Positions 1-12,113 of a DNA stretch of 64,000 bases are shown piece by piece. The position numbers were made by a program, and so were the translations under genes. Position 1 is the stretch's first letter. The number at the start of each line of letters is the position of its first letter. Below the pieces are notes generated by a model. It did not search any database. It saw nothing but the letters and a program-made list of their open reading frames with translations, and was not told the origin of the DNA. The stretch is from Portunus trituberculatus (taxonomy: Eukaryota > Arthropoda > Malacostraca > Decapoda > Portunidae). The DNA is taken from assembly GCF_017591435.1 (NCBI RefSeq), contig NC_059303.1, forward strand, positions 1,091,108 to 1,155,107. Direction: 5' to 3'.

Positions 1-117
1 TATGAAATTGAAGATACATTTGCTATGTATATGTGCTTGCATATTATACTTAAAAATATAAACAGTGTATCTGTGACCTGTATCAAGTTTAAGCACTTGC
101 TATTCTCTTCCATTCAG

Positions 118-253
118 GCAGCTGCAAGGCTCCTCTTCTCTGACAAAAATTGCTGCACACCAAGACCCAGGTTCAGTTTGGCATCCACAACATGACATTC
201 CTCAGAGTGCATCTACTTCAGATAACACATGGGAGAATCAGAGAAAACAGTGA
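118..253 (+). CDS. Candidate 3'-terminal exon of an unidentified host gene
   Basis: A good splice acceptor (pyrimidine-rich CTATTCTCTTCCATTCAG) ends at 117. After one leftover base the frame stays open for about 44 codons and stops with TGA at 251-253. The peptide is rich in Gln, Ser, His and Pro, which would suit a disordered C-terminus. AT-rich sequence with several AATAAA-like signals (about 580-606) follows, as in a 3' UTR. I do not recognise the protein. A chance open frame next to a chance acceptor is quite possible, because the upstream exons lie outside the window. Confidence 0.28.
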
Positions 254-783
254 CACAGTACATTCTAGCTTGGCTCTTACCAGCTATTCCAGATTTGGCC
301 TGATTATAGGTCTCATGTGCAAATCTATTCTATCTTCCTTACACAAACATTTTATTCCATAGAGTGACTAGACATGTTATACTTGATCATAACTATGTTG
401 GTAAAAGCACATTAAAAGGAAAATAAAAAGAGCATTTCCACAGGTATCATTAACGGTGATGACAAAACCACTGCTCTTATAACTGATATCACTTCTTGCA
501 TTTTTTTACTCATTAAAATATATGTTGCTCTATCCAACAACCTCCTGCAAACATAATTATCAAAACTATTACTTTCTAAATAAATTCCTAGAGCAGATCA
601 TAAATAAATATATGGGATTTTCTTTATAGTAATTACCAATATTGTTTCCACACCAAGAGCTGCCGGCAAGCCTCACATGTAGTACTCATCAAACACTCAA
701 ATGAACTGTGGGTGTGGAGAACTTCACAATTAAAGATAGTGAAAGTAGAACTGACTATGGCTTAGGCATCATGAGGACTGATG
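254..783. other. AT-rich non-coding stretch
   Basis: No repeat or coding frame is recognised. AATAAA-like hexamers near 580-606 could be polyadenylation signals of the candidate exon upstream. Confidence 0.4.
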
Positions 784-2009
<1,226 letters not shown>

Positions 2010-2034
2010 ACACACACACACACACACACACACA
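2010..2034. repeat. (CA)n microsatellite at the 5' border of LINE E1
   Basis: A CA run of about 25 bp ends where the LINE homology starts. The same arrangement recurs at 5207, 6122 and 61781. Confidence 0.95.
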
Positions 2035-2302
2035 ACAATCTGCGGAGGATGTCCTATATAGAACATCAAAGTTAAGAGAGATAGAAGGTTGTAAAGAGGT
2101 GTTTGTGAGAAAGAATAGAAATGAGGAAGAGAGGAGAAGATATAAGGAATTGGTGGAAGACGCGAGAAGGAAAAATGATGAGCGGTCTGAGGAGGAAAGA
2201 GAAAGGTTTTTTTGGGGAGTTATAGGAGAGAGAGTCAGAAAGTGGTATGTGGAAAGAAGGAATGCGGAGAAACCCCTAGAGGGAGCAGTGGGTGGACCGT
2301 AA

Positions 2303-3175
2303 TGTATACTAATATAGATGGGATACTGTCAAGTAGATTGGAATTGCAAGACTGTATGATGGTGGAGAAGCCTGATATAGTGTGTTTGACTGAGACAAAA
2401 TTGCATGAAAAAACAAAGATGAAGCCTGATATAGTGTGTTTGACTGAGACAAAATTGCATGAAAAAACAAAGATAAATTTGGATAATAAATATAATATAT
2501 GGAGAAAGGATAGAGAGAGTAAAGGTGGAGGAGTTATGATTATGACGAAGAAATAAATAAATGTGGATAAGGTTTGGTATGGGAAGAACAACGCAGAAGT
2601 GATAAGCATAGGGATAAAAAGTGATGGAAAAGAATTAATAATCATGGTGACCTATGTACCTCCTAAAACAAATTCTTGGACATTAAGGAATACGACAATA
2701 TGATCAAGGATACTTTACAGAGTTTGGAAAGTGTATTATCTGGAAAAGAAAGGTGATACTAGTAGGAGATTTTAATTGTAAGGAGGTGGATTGGGAAAAT
2801 CTAGTAAGTGGTGTTGGAGAGGAAGCATGGGGAGAGAGATTTCTTAATCTAATGATGGAAAATATGATGGAACAGAGGGTGAAGGAAAATACTAGATATA
2901 GAGATGATGAACCGGCTAGACTGGATTTGGTGTTAACAAGAGAAGTGTACCTATGTGGAGATATACAATACAAGTGTCCTTTGGGAAAGAGTGATCATGT
3001 GGTTATGGAAATGCAGATAGCAACAACACAGCGAAGGAAGGACGAGACATACAGGAGTGGTAGATTGAATTATAGAAAGATGGACACAGAAAGTTTGAAA
3101 AATTATTTCAGAAAATTAGATTGGGAGGAGATGTTACAAATCAGAGAAGTGCAAAAAAATATGAGATTTTTATGA
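2303..3175 (+). pseudogene. E1 APE-type endonuclease, broken
   Basis: The first endonuclease strand reads as an N-rich IDG segment (about 2310). The ETK motif carrying a metal-binding Glu follows, present twice because of a 54-bp tandem duplication. Farther on come GDFNCKEVDW (about 2765), an LDLVLT block (about 2925) and the SDH box (about 2990), the catalytic landmarks of APE-like LINE endonucleases that nick target DNA. The coding frame changes around 2560-2750 and again after 3175. In the known family this domain primes target-primed reverse transcription; here it is a relic. Confidence 0.82.
2368..2475 (+). repeat. 54-bp in-frame tandem duplication inside the endonuclease
   Basis: The segment from 2368 recurs from 2422 with a 54-bp period and one difference near the end (ATG versus ATA). 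It duplicates 18 codons including the LTETK catalytic motif and keeps the frame. Confidence 0.95.
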
Positions 3176-3531
3176 AATATTATAAAGAAGGAGTTATGAA
3201 ATTTGTACCAAAGTATAAACCGAGAGAGGAAGGAAGAAAGGATTGGTTTAATGCAACTTGTGTTAAGGCTAAGGAAAAGAGAGATGTGGCTTGGAAAAGA
3301 TGGAAAAGAGCAGGAATATACTAAATAAGGAGAATTATAGAGTGGCGAGAAATGAGTATGTGAGGGTAAGGAGGAGGAAGAAAGAAAATTTGAAAAAGAT
3401 ATTGTAGACAAGAGTAAGGAACATCCAAAATTGTTTTACAGGTTCATAAATGGTAAACTTAAAAGAGAGAGTCCATTGAAAGATTAAAAGGAGAGCAAGG
3501 GATAGTAGATGACCCTAAGAATATAGCGGAA

Positions 3532-5158
3532 TTGCTAAATAATAGGTTTCAGCAAGTATTTACTGAAGAAACAATGTTTGTAAAGCCTCAGAATGTACAA
3601 GGAAATGTGCACATGGATGACATTAAGATACCTAAAAGGAGTTATATAAAATGTTGGAGGAACTTAAAGATGATAAAGCGATGGGACCAGATGAAGTTTC
3701 AGGAAAATTATTGAAGGAGTGTAGAGAAGAATTGATTGATCCATTATATGATATTATAAGGTGTTCATTAGAAACAGGGAAGTACCAGTAGAGTGGAAGA
3801 GAGCTGAAGTGGTGCCCATTTATAAGGGAGGCAGTAAGGAAGAGCCTCTTAACTATAGACCTGTGTCTCTAACAAGTGTGGTCGGTAAGATTTGTGAGAG
3901 GGTGATAAAGAAATATTGGATACGGTTCCTGGAGGATCATAAGTTATTATCGGATCATCAATTTGGCTTTAGGAAAGGGAGGTCATGTGTAACAAATCTA
4001 CTGAGCTTTTATTCAAGAGTGGTTGACAAAATACAAGAGAGAGAGGGATGGATGGACTGTGTATATTTGGATTTAAAGAAAGCTTTTGACAAGGTACCTC
4101 ACATGAGACTGTTATGGAAATTAGAGATTTATGGAGGACTGAAAGGAAAAGTGTTAAAGTGGATGGAAAACTACTTGAGATGGAGGGAGATGAGAACGGT
4201 AATAAGGGATGCAAAGTCGGACTGGTTGGTGGTGGAGAGTGGAGTCCCACAAGGCTCAGTGCTGGCACCAATACTTTTCCTTGTATATATTAATGACATG
4301 CCAGAGGAGTAAACAGTTATATTAATTTGTTTGCGGATGATGCGAAGTTGTGTAGGTGTGTGAAGAGTGAAGAAGATTGTGAAATTTTACAGGCAGATCT
4401 GGATAAGATTTGGGAGTGGAGCAAGAGGTGGCAAATGGAATTTAATCTGAGCAAAAGTCATGTGATGGAGATGGGAAGAGTGGAAGATGGCCAAGAGGGT
4501 CATATAAGATGGGTGAAGAAGTAGTGTTGAAAAAGGTGGAAAAGGAAAAGGATTTGGGAGTGATAATACAAGACCATGGGCAGTTTGAGGCTCATATTGA
4601 TAAGATGTTTGGAGAAACGTATAATTTGATAAAAATATTGGATTAGCCTTCCATTATATGGATAAAGATATGATGAAGAAATTAATTAGTATGGTAATTA
4701 GACCAAGATTGGAATATGCTGGAGTGGTTTGGTCCCCTTATAAAAAGAAGCATATAAGGAAGTTGGAGAGATTGCAGAGAATGGCAACAAAAATGGTTCC
4801 GGAATTGGCAGAAATGACCTATGAGGAGAGATTAAAAGAAATGAATTTGCTTACCTTGGAACAAAGAAGAGAAAGAGGAGATTTAATACAGGTTTATAAA
4901 CTGTTGAACGGACTGGATGAAGTGGATAATGAGCAAATGATGTTGAGAGAGGAAAACTTAAATAGAACTACAAGATCGCATAGTAAAAAGATAGCCAAGG
5001 GAATATGCTTGAAGGATGTGAAGAAATATAGTTTCCCACAAAGATGTGTGGAGGTGTGGAATGGTTTGAGTGAGGAGGTGGTGTCAGCGAGGAGTGTGCA
5101 TAGTTTTAAAGGAAAGTTGGATGTGTGTAGATATGGAGACGGGGCCACACGAGTATGA
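3532..5158 (+). pseudogene. E1 reverse transcriptase and C-terminal region, broken
   Basis: RT landmarks are easy to read: NYRPVSLTS (about 3850), QFGFRKGRSC (about 3960), YLDLKKAFDKVPH (about 4065), SGVPQGSVLAPILF (about 4240) and the catalytic FADD box (about 4329-4341). The C-terminal region contains the PRLEYAGVVW and ERLQRMATKMVP blocks seen in the other copies. The frame breaks just before FADD (stop near 4310) and again after 4524. The region supplies cDNA synthesis in live relatives but is split over at least four frames here. Confidence 0.85.
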
Positions 5159-5180
5159 TACCCAGGCCCTGTAAAATTAC

Positions 5181-5224
5181 AACTAGGTGAATACAACTAG
5201 GTGAATACACACACACACACACAC
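5181..5224 (+). repeat. E1 3' tail (AACTAGGTGAATAC)x2 followed by (CA)n
   Basis: Two 14-bp tail units end at 5208 and grade into ACACAC to 5224, where E2 begins. Short tandem tails of this kind replace poly(A) in CR1-like LINEs. Confidence 0.93.
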
Positions 5225-6124
5225 TAGTGGCATACCACATGGTTCAATGCTGGCACCAATTATGTTCCAAATAAATATTAACAATATGCAAGAGGGTCTG
5301 AGTAGCTACATAAATTTGTTTGTGGATGATGCAAAACTTTTGATAGCAAGGAACATTGAAGACTGTAGGGAATTGCAGAAAGATATTAACAAGATCATGA
5401 AGTGGAGCCAAGAGTGGAAATTAGAATTCAATACCAGGAAATGCCATGCAATGGAAATTGGTAAAAGTAATAGAAGACCTAAGTGGGAATACAAAATAGG
5501 AGAAGAGATTATAATGAAAAGTAGTGAAGAAAAAGACCTGGGAGTGATTATGCAAGACACCCTGACTCCTGAGACACATAAATGAACTATTTGCTTCAAT
5601 ATACAGGACACTAACTAACATCAGGGTGACATTTCATTATATGATGAAAAAGATCATAATCACTATGATAAGACCTAGACTATAATATGCAGCAGTGGTG
5701 TGGTCACCATACAAGCACAAAGATTAGAAAGAATCCAAAGGACTGCTACAAAGATGGTGCCAGAAATAAAGGATCTTCCCTATGAAGAAAGAGTGAAGGA
5801 CAGACGGGAAAGAAGAGATCTATTTATGATGTATAAGTTAGCAAACCATATGGAAAAGATAGATAGCCAAGAACTGGTATCACTGATGGAGGATGAGGGT
5901 AGGCAAACAAGAGGACACTCTAAAAAGATCAAGAAAAGTCAGTATTCAAGAAATATTAAAAAGTTTAGTTTTCTACACAGGAGGATGGATATTTGGAACA
6001 GACTGAGTGAAGAGATTGTAGGAGCATAAAATGTGCACAATTTTAAGGAAAAGTATAAATATAGACATGGAGAAAGGTCACTATGAACCCCACTTGAACT
6101 CTGTAATATACAACTAGGTAAACA
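5225..6124 (+). mobile_element. LINE copy E2 (subfamily Z), strongly 5'-truncated
   Basis: It starts inside the RT domain (SGIPHGSMLAPI, about 5228) immediately after (CA)n and ends with a single tail unit ACTAGGTAAACAC near 6122. The first frame runs to 5585, then breaks. The C-terminal region resumes in another frame (5700-6029) with RLERIQRTATKMVPE. The catalytic box reads FVDD (about 5319-5330) instead of FADD. It is divergent from E1 and E3, so it is a separate subfamily rather than a duplicate of its neighbour. Confidence 0.85.
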
Positions 6125-6145
6125 CACACACACACACACACACAC
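6122..6145. repeat. (CA)n between LINE copies E2 and E3
   Basis: A pure CA run of about 24 bp joins the tail of E2 to the truncated 5' end of E3. Confidence 0.95.
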
Positions 6146-7407
6146 TATCTAGAAAGTGAAAACATTCTGAGTGAAAGGCAGTTTGGTTTCAGAAAAGGAA
6201 GATCGTGTGTATCCAATTTATTATGTTTTTATTCAAGAGTGACTGACATACTGCAACATAGAGAGGGATGGGTGGATGCTATCTACCTGGACTTGAGAAA
6301 GGCCTTTGATAAAGTACCACACAATAGACTGATGTGGAAACTAAAGATGACTGGAGGAGTAAATGATAAACTAGCAAAATGGATGGAAAATTACTTAATG
6401 GGAAGAGAAATGAGAACAGTGGTGAGAGGAAGAAGTCCGAGTGGAAGAAGGTAACCAGTGGAGTTCCACAAGGGTCAGTGCTGGGTCCCATCATGTTTTT
6501 GATTTATGTTAATGATATGCCAGTAGGAATTGACAGTTATATGAACATGTTTGCAGACGATACTAAAATTATGAGGAGAGTAAAGAATGTGGAAGATTGT
6601 AACAAGTTACAGGAAGATCTTGATAAAATATATGAGTGGAGTAAAAGTGGCAGATGGAATTTAATATAGACAAGACCCATGTTATGAAAATGGGAAGAAG
6701 TAGATACAGACCAAACTGGGATTACAGGCTGGGTGATGAGAAAATTAAAGAGACCAATGAGGAGAAAGACTTAGGAGTAACCTGCAAAACACTTTGTCAC
6801 CGGAGAAACACATTAACAAGATTTTTTGGAAAACATACAACATGCTTCAAAATATTGGCCTTGCATTCCACTACCTAGATGAAGGAATGATGAAGAAGAT
6901 ATTATGTACCTTAATAAGACCCCAGCTAGAATATGCAGCATGTGTCTGGTCACCGCATATGAAGAAAAATGTGAAGAAGGTAGAAAGGGTACAAAGGCTG
7001 GCAACAAGGATGGTACCAGGACTCAGGAGTTAGACTATGAGGAAAGACTGAGGAAGCTGGGGCTGACCACATTAGAAGAGAGAAGAACAAGAGGAGACAT
7101 GATAACTATGTATAAATTGGTGAACAAGATTGACATACTGGATAGAGAGTTGATAAAGGTGACCACAAGTAATCATCTCCGAGGACATGGAAAAAGCTAA
7201 TAAAGGACATCTGTCTAAATGACGTGAGAAAATACAGTTTCCCGCATCGTAGCATTGATAAGTGGAATAAACTGAGCAGTCATGTCGTTGATGCGGTGTG
7301 TGTCAATCAGATGAAAGAGAGATATGACAGGAATGGACAAGGAGACAGGACACAGAGAGCTTAGCTCGGGCCCTGTAATACACAAATAGGTAAATACAAA
7401 TAGGTAA

Positions 7408-7412
<5 letters not shown>
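6146..7412 (+). mobile_element. LINE copy E3 (subfamily Y), 5'-truncated
   Basis: It begins within the RT at SENILSERQFGF and continues through AFDKVPHNRL (about 6300), SGVPQGSVLGP (about 6460), FADD (about 6549-6561) and the RPQLEYAACVW C-terminal block. Two tail units AAATAGGTAAATAC end at about 7412. It is a close relative of the long LINE copy at 32166-40197. Small indels near 6440, 6650, 6790, 7020 and 7195 break the frame. As with E1 and E2, its 5' truncation point abuts (CA)n. Confidence 0.87.

Positions 7413-7458
<46 letters not shown>
7411..7458. repeat. (CA)n at the 3' end of E3
   Basis: A CA run of about 48 bp continues directly from the last AAATAC of the E3 tail. Confidence 0.96.
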
Positions 7459-7459
<1 letters not shown>

Positions 7460-10400
7460 AATTATGAGGGGAGTGAAAAATAGGTATTACAAAACAAAAT
7501 TCTCAGTGATGGTGCATAACATTACCAGAAAGATAAATAATGTTTAAGGAGGAAACAAATTTGATAAATAAAAACATGCATTTAATACTAATGATGAGGA
7601 AATATAGAGATAAGTTATGGTGAGTATGATCTGATCATCAGAAAATTTTAAAGGAAATTGAACACAGACTATTAATTACTTATACATTGAGTTGAAGAGA
7701 AATAGAAAAAAACAAAAATTAAATATAGATTAAGAAGTTTGAAGCACTTGTTTTAAGAAAAAAGACTGAATAAATTGACTCAATATTGCCAACATTATAA
7801 TAATGGAAAGAGAAAGAAAGGGAAGGGCCAGTCAGGGATGTTCCGAACAATAAAAGGTGAAGAAACCATGCACAAGGAGGGAGAAAATAGTAAACTATTG
7901 ATACTAATCAGAAAGGCTAAGGGCCTGCATACTTTATAATACCACACCACTCTAGGATGTTTTCAACTGTTACTTCTTCAGCCAGTTTTTGAAATATACA
8001 TGGATACCCATGTATCTCAAGTATATTTCTCAAGATGGTCTCAGCCACACAGTTTAATGACATGTCTAAGTGTGACTCAGCTTACATATCAGACAATGTC
8101 CAGTCACTATGAAGTAAGGTGAATGTTGCAGCTGTGATCTTGGCTAATGTAGGATTCTGATTGATTCCAAATATGAGAGGCAATCCCCACTTACGAAGGA
8201 GCTCACCTTACTGCATACACAAAAAGACAATTCTCTTTCCTGCTATTTTATAAGCTACATGCTAATAATTGTAACTTTATAAAGGCTCATAAAGCACCTT
8301 TGTGGCATAACTCATGGTAAAGGTACATTTGGTACAGTCAGTAGCATGAAAGAGTGCATGCCCAAGCTAACTTGGTCTTACTTTGGAGGCTGGAGAGGCT
8401 GGATGATAGGTGACAAGTAATGTGTTGACTATTTTTGTTTGATGTGTCTAAAATTTTAGTGAGCAATACCAACATTTTCACATTCAATAAATATTACACA
8501 GAAACACTGAGCCAACATCTGATTGGCATAGTGTATATATTTAAAAAGTGTTAGCATTACTCTGAAGCAATTCAAAACCATAAGAACACACTTTTTTACA
8601 CTGTAACACCTAATGATATAATTACAAACCTATAATGATCATACAAAATCAAATGATATGCCAACATTCCAATAGTTTTGTTCTGCTTGTGTGGAATCTT
8701 TTGGTCCATGTCCTTAGTGCTTTACACAATTAATAGTCTACTTCACATTGAGTGCTGCAACATGCTATAACATGTTGCAAGAACAGTATCACAGAAACAA
8801 GATGGATCATGGAGATGATCAATTGCCACTTACTTATGTAGTGGAATCATTAGTTCCTAATGCAGGTAAAGCCCTTCTTACCTTGCTGAGGTTCACTTTA
8901 GAAAACAAATAATATATTTGTGCATTTCAAATCACAATAATACTTTTAAAATATCAATTCAAAATAAGGAAAAATAAATCTCTAATTGACTTCTCTAGAA
9001 ATAAAACCAATAATCCATACCTAACAAAGTTTAAAACTAAATATGATACAGATATATAAGAATAGGAATTATGATAGGATGTACTTGTCTCCATTTTTGA
9101 AAAAAACATTGGCCATTCATGTGACAGCTTTTAAAAAAATAAGTTCCAGAATGAGAGAAAAAAAAAAAAAAAAAAAAAAGTAGTATACAAAAAACTGACC
9201 TGGTGGCTCAAGGGATATAATGATTTCATCTACCTTTGGATATAAGACACCATACATCTCTTAGGTGACTGTCTTCACCAGAAGAGTGGTGGTAGCCACA
9301 GCATGTGGCTGGTTGGGGGGGAGGGGGGGAACATACCTGGTGAGGGGAGATGCCTCACCTTGTGAGAGTGGTAAAGCCAGGTGATCAAAATGCCTCAAAG
9401 TACCCCATAGATGGTCTTACATAAAAAGTAGTAAAGTTAAGTAGCTAGTTGAAAATTCTAGTTATAGTATTCAAGATAATGCAAAATAAAAACTTTAACT
9501 GACACATATGTAAGAAGTATGTTAGCATCTAGAAATAGACAAACAATATATGAAAAATAGAATAATTCTTTGATAATCAATCTGTATAACACATCAACAT
9601 AAAAGTGTATAGATAAACTACTTCATATAATGTAAAGAAAGCTAGGTACCTCAAAAGATGATAACCTAATATGGCATCACTGATGGTAAAGACCTGAAGG
9701 AAGTGAGGTCTGCATACAGACACAGGCCAAGTCATCCTGCCCAATGTTAAGATGACAATACAACTGAAGATTGATTTTATAGCAAACACAAAGGCCACCC
9801 AAGTACCTCAAAGGAAATTATATACCAGTAAAAATATATTAGATGGGGGTATCCTCTGAAATTCTATCCTACAGATATAGCCATGACCCTTACAAAATAA
9901 ATGGGCATGTCCCCAGTATTGTTTACTATCACATATTGAGTTCTGCTAGTTCATATCATAGAGAGGAAACCTAACCATACAATAGAAAAACAAGAATGCA
10001 GGTGCAGTACTTTGTGAAAAGTTAAGGATTACAGAATCTTTCCCAAGATTTTTCATTGGTCATTCCAATTGCTTCACACATTACCTGCACCTTCTTACTG
10101 AGTGAAAAGTTAGGATGTATAGGAAGAGTTATGTAGTCCAGGCCAACATTTGTGCTTTTGTTCAAGAGCTTCTGTGGAGGCACCAGGTTAGTTTGGTGGC
10201 CCTGTATTTGTCTTTGTTATTCCTGTCAACAAGGGGAGAAAAGATGCATGAATACAACAAACACCACAATGAAAAGGAAAAAAAAAAAAAACTTTATCTA
10301 CATTGTAAATCTCATTCTCCTTTATGACTTCATGGTAGGACAGAGGCCCCTTTCAACCTCCTCCAGATTTCCCTAGTATAGCAAAATCATTTTGCACATT

Positions 10401-10720
10401 GACCCATAAGGTGTGGCCTGTCATCCTACCAGATCTCCAATCAAAACATTCACTTTATATTACTTATGGTTAACTAATCATAGTATCATCAACAAATAAC
10501 TTTCTAAGGATGTTCTTATTTTTTCATTAAATAGTGGATGATATAGATAATTGTTATGTACAAAAAGAAATTAATATATTTCATGTACATGTATGATGCA
10601 GTGGCATATCAAGTCAGGTGACGTTGCCATTCAACCTGAGATAGGATTTTCCAGAGGAAAGGAGGGATTGAGTCAGGTTGCCACTCACATGCGAATCGAC
10701 TAATTTCTTACCTGGTCACC
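7459..10720. other. AT-rich region without a recognised gene
   Basis: About 3.3 kb without recognisable coding motifs or terminal repeats. It holds a poly(A) run at 9157-9179 and a short G-rich patch near 9314-9330. It may be old intergenic or intronic sequence. Confidence 0.4.
9157..9179. repeat. Poly(A) run
   Basis: About 23 consecutive A residues. No LINE or SINE body was recognised upstream of it. Confidence 0.9.
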
Positions 10721-10960
10721 ATGATGAAAGGACACTCAGACACTTCCTCAAGCAACACTGTTTTTCACAGCCAGAATAATGAATTTCTTTTCAGGATTAA
10801 TAGACACATTTTACAAGGGAAGGCAAATCTAGGACAACTTCTACCTGGAAATCAAGTAAGGGAGCAAACAGGTAAAGCAGTGGGAATATCTGAAGCCACA
10901 GTAAAATGGATTTATTCCAGTTCAAAGTATGTGATGTGTAAAATAATAATGAAAAAATAA
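10721..10960 (+). pseudogene. Helix-turn-helix relic, probably from a transposase
   Basis: The open frame (79 codons) contains a segment near residues 46-66 of the form VREQTGKAVGISEATVKWI. This resembles the N-terminal helix-turn-helix of several arthropod transposase-like proteins, where such a domain binds the transposon ends. No DDE catalytic region follows and no terminal inverted repeats were found around it. It is most likely a leftover N-terminal piece. The match is by pattern only, so the family is not assigned, and a truncated host DNA-binding protein cannot be excluded. Confidence 0.35.
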
Positions 10961-11472
10961 AAAAATACATGTCTCATTTCTACTTATATAACCTGTATCT
11001 TTAGTGTATTTAATTTATGTATGGCACAATTAGCTGCAAAAGTTTGGATTTCTTAAAAAAAAAAGTCATACATTAAATTGAATATAGAGGACAGTTTTTA
11101 TTCTGTTTTCTTTGAAGTAATGAGATATATAGTAAGGTTGCAAGGGTGATTGGCCAACACCCTATGGGTTAGTAAAGAAAGAAAGAGAAAAAGAAAGAAA
11201 GAAAGAAAAAAAAAATTAAAATTACTATAGCTATCTGTCTATTGCAAGCCACCAAAAACAGCAATACAAGAAATGACATGTACATCTGTAGTGGCTAACA
11301 ATTCTGATTTAATAAATAGTATTTTGCATTGACCATTTTGATTCATACTTATTTAGATAATACATTTTAATGCTTTCCTTTTATATGACAGTATAAAGGG
11401 CATGTGGATTAGATATCTGCAAAATATGTACAAAGAGTGAAGAATATACAATATACAATGTCCAAACTATAA

Positions 11473-11477
<5 letters not shown>

Positions 11478-11569
<92 letters not shown>
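11478..11569. repeat. (GA)n microsatellite
   Basis: A pure GA run of about 92 bp. A short impure GAAA run lies upstream at about 11176-11208. Confidence 0.98.
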
Positions 11570-11975
11570 ACAATTTGTGGGTTTTCCTTTATGAGTGGAC
11601 TTGTAACTTTTGTAATTTTCTACAGAGTTCTTTAGTCAAAACCTGATGTGGAGAGACACATGGCCATCTATGGTAGACAGCTGACCCTCATACAATACTG
11701 TTGGCATCCAGTAGTTCTCTACCCACTATATGTCAAGGTCCATAGGCTAAGATACAAGATAAAATCATACTTACAGATGTGTGTGCACATGGCACCTTGC
11801 CTTGGCTACTTCCCTTTGCAGGGTTTGGTGGCCTGGCATGCAGAGAAATTGTGCTCTAATTCCAAACTTTGCTCTAACTATTTCCTATCTAACTTCAAAT
11901 ATCTTCTTAATTATGACAATATCTTAACACATTTCTGGGTCACAAGGGAGGTGTTTCACTTACTTCTTTGTGTTC

Positions 11976-12113
11976 TCAACTCAATATAGTGTCCGAGAGA
12001 ACAATTGGTAGAATATACTGGTCAGTATCCGAACTGTTAGCTGTGCGTACACAGGGATGCAGCTCCGAGAGTGTTAGTGGTCGCCAAGTCCTTCCCAAAC
12101 CAGCAGAAACGTC
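11976..12113 (-). CDS. Candidate terminal exon on the minus strand
   Basis: Read on the minus strand, a pyrimidine-rich acceptor (TTCTTAATTTTTCCTGCAG) ends next to 12113. An open frame of 45 codons follows, stopping with TGA at 11976-11978. GC content is higher than in the flanks. The product is not recognised. If real, it is the last coding exon of a minus-strand gene whose other exons are outside the region or too divergent to see. Chance remains a serious alternative. Confidence 0.25.
   Translation of the reverse strand, partial: DVSAGLGRTWRPLTLSELHPCVRTANSSDTDQYILPIVLSDTILS

Larger units (their letters stand above)
2035..5208 (+). mobile_element. LINE copy E1 (subfamily X), 5'-truncated, inactive
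   Basis: Non-LTR retrotransposon of the Jockey/CR1-like group; the exact clade is not assigned. In order it holds the end of an ORF1-like domain (about 2040-2300), an APE-type endonuclease (about 2303-3090), a linker, a reverse transcriptase (about 3530-4560) and a C-terminal region ending at 5156. It finishes with two copies of a 14-bp tail unit (AACTAGGTGAATAC, 5181-5208) that runs into (CA)n. It is 5'-truncated just after a (CA)n run. Several frameshifts and stops break the coding sequence (for example near 3170, 3320, 4310 and 4523), so it cannot move itself. Copies E4, E7 and E8 belong to the same subfamily. Confidence 0.88.

Noticed and set aside
3969..4271. Long minus-strand open frames opposite LINE RT (also 2235-2645, 15103-15405, 16870-17196, 59476-59754, 63475-63918)
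   Set aside because: They are antisense shadows of RT and endonuclease coding sequence, with Ser/Leu/Phe-rich composition and no motif.
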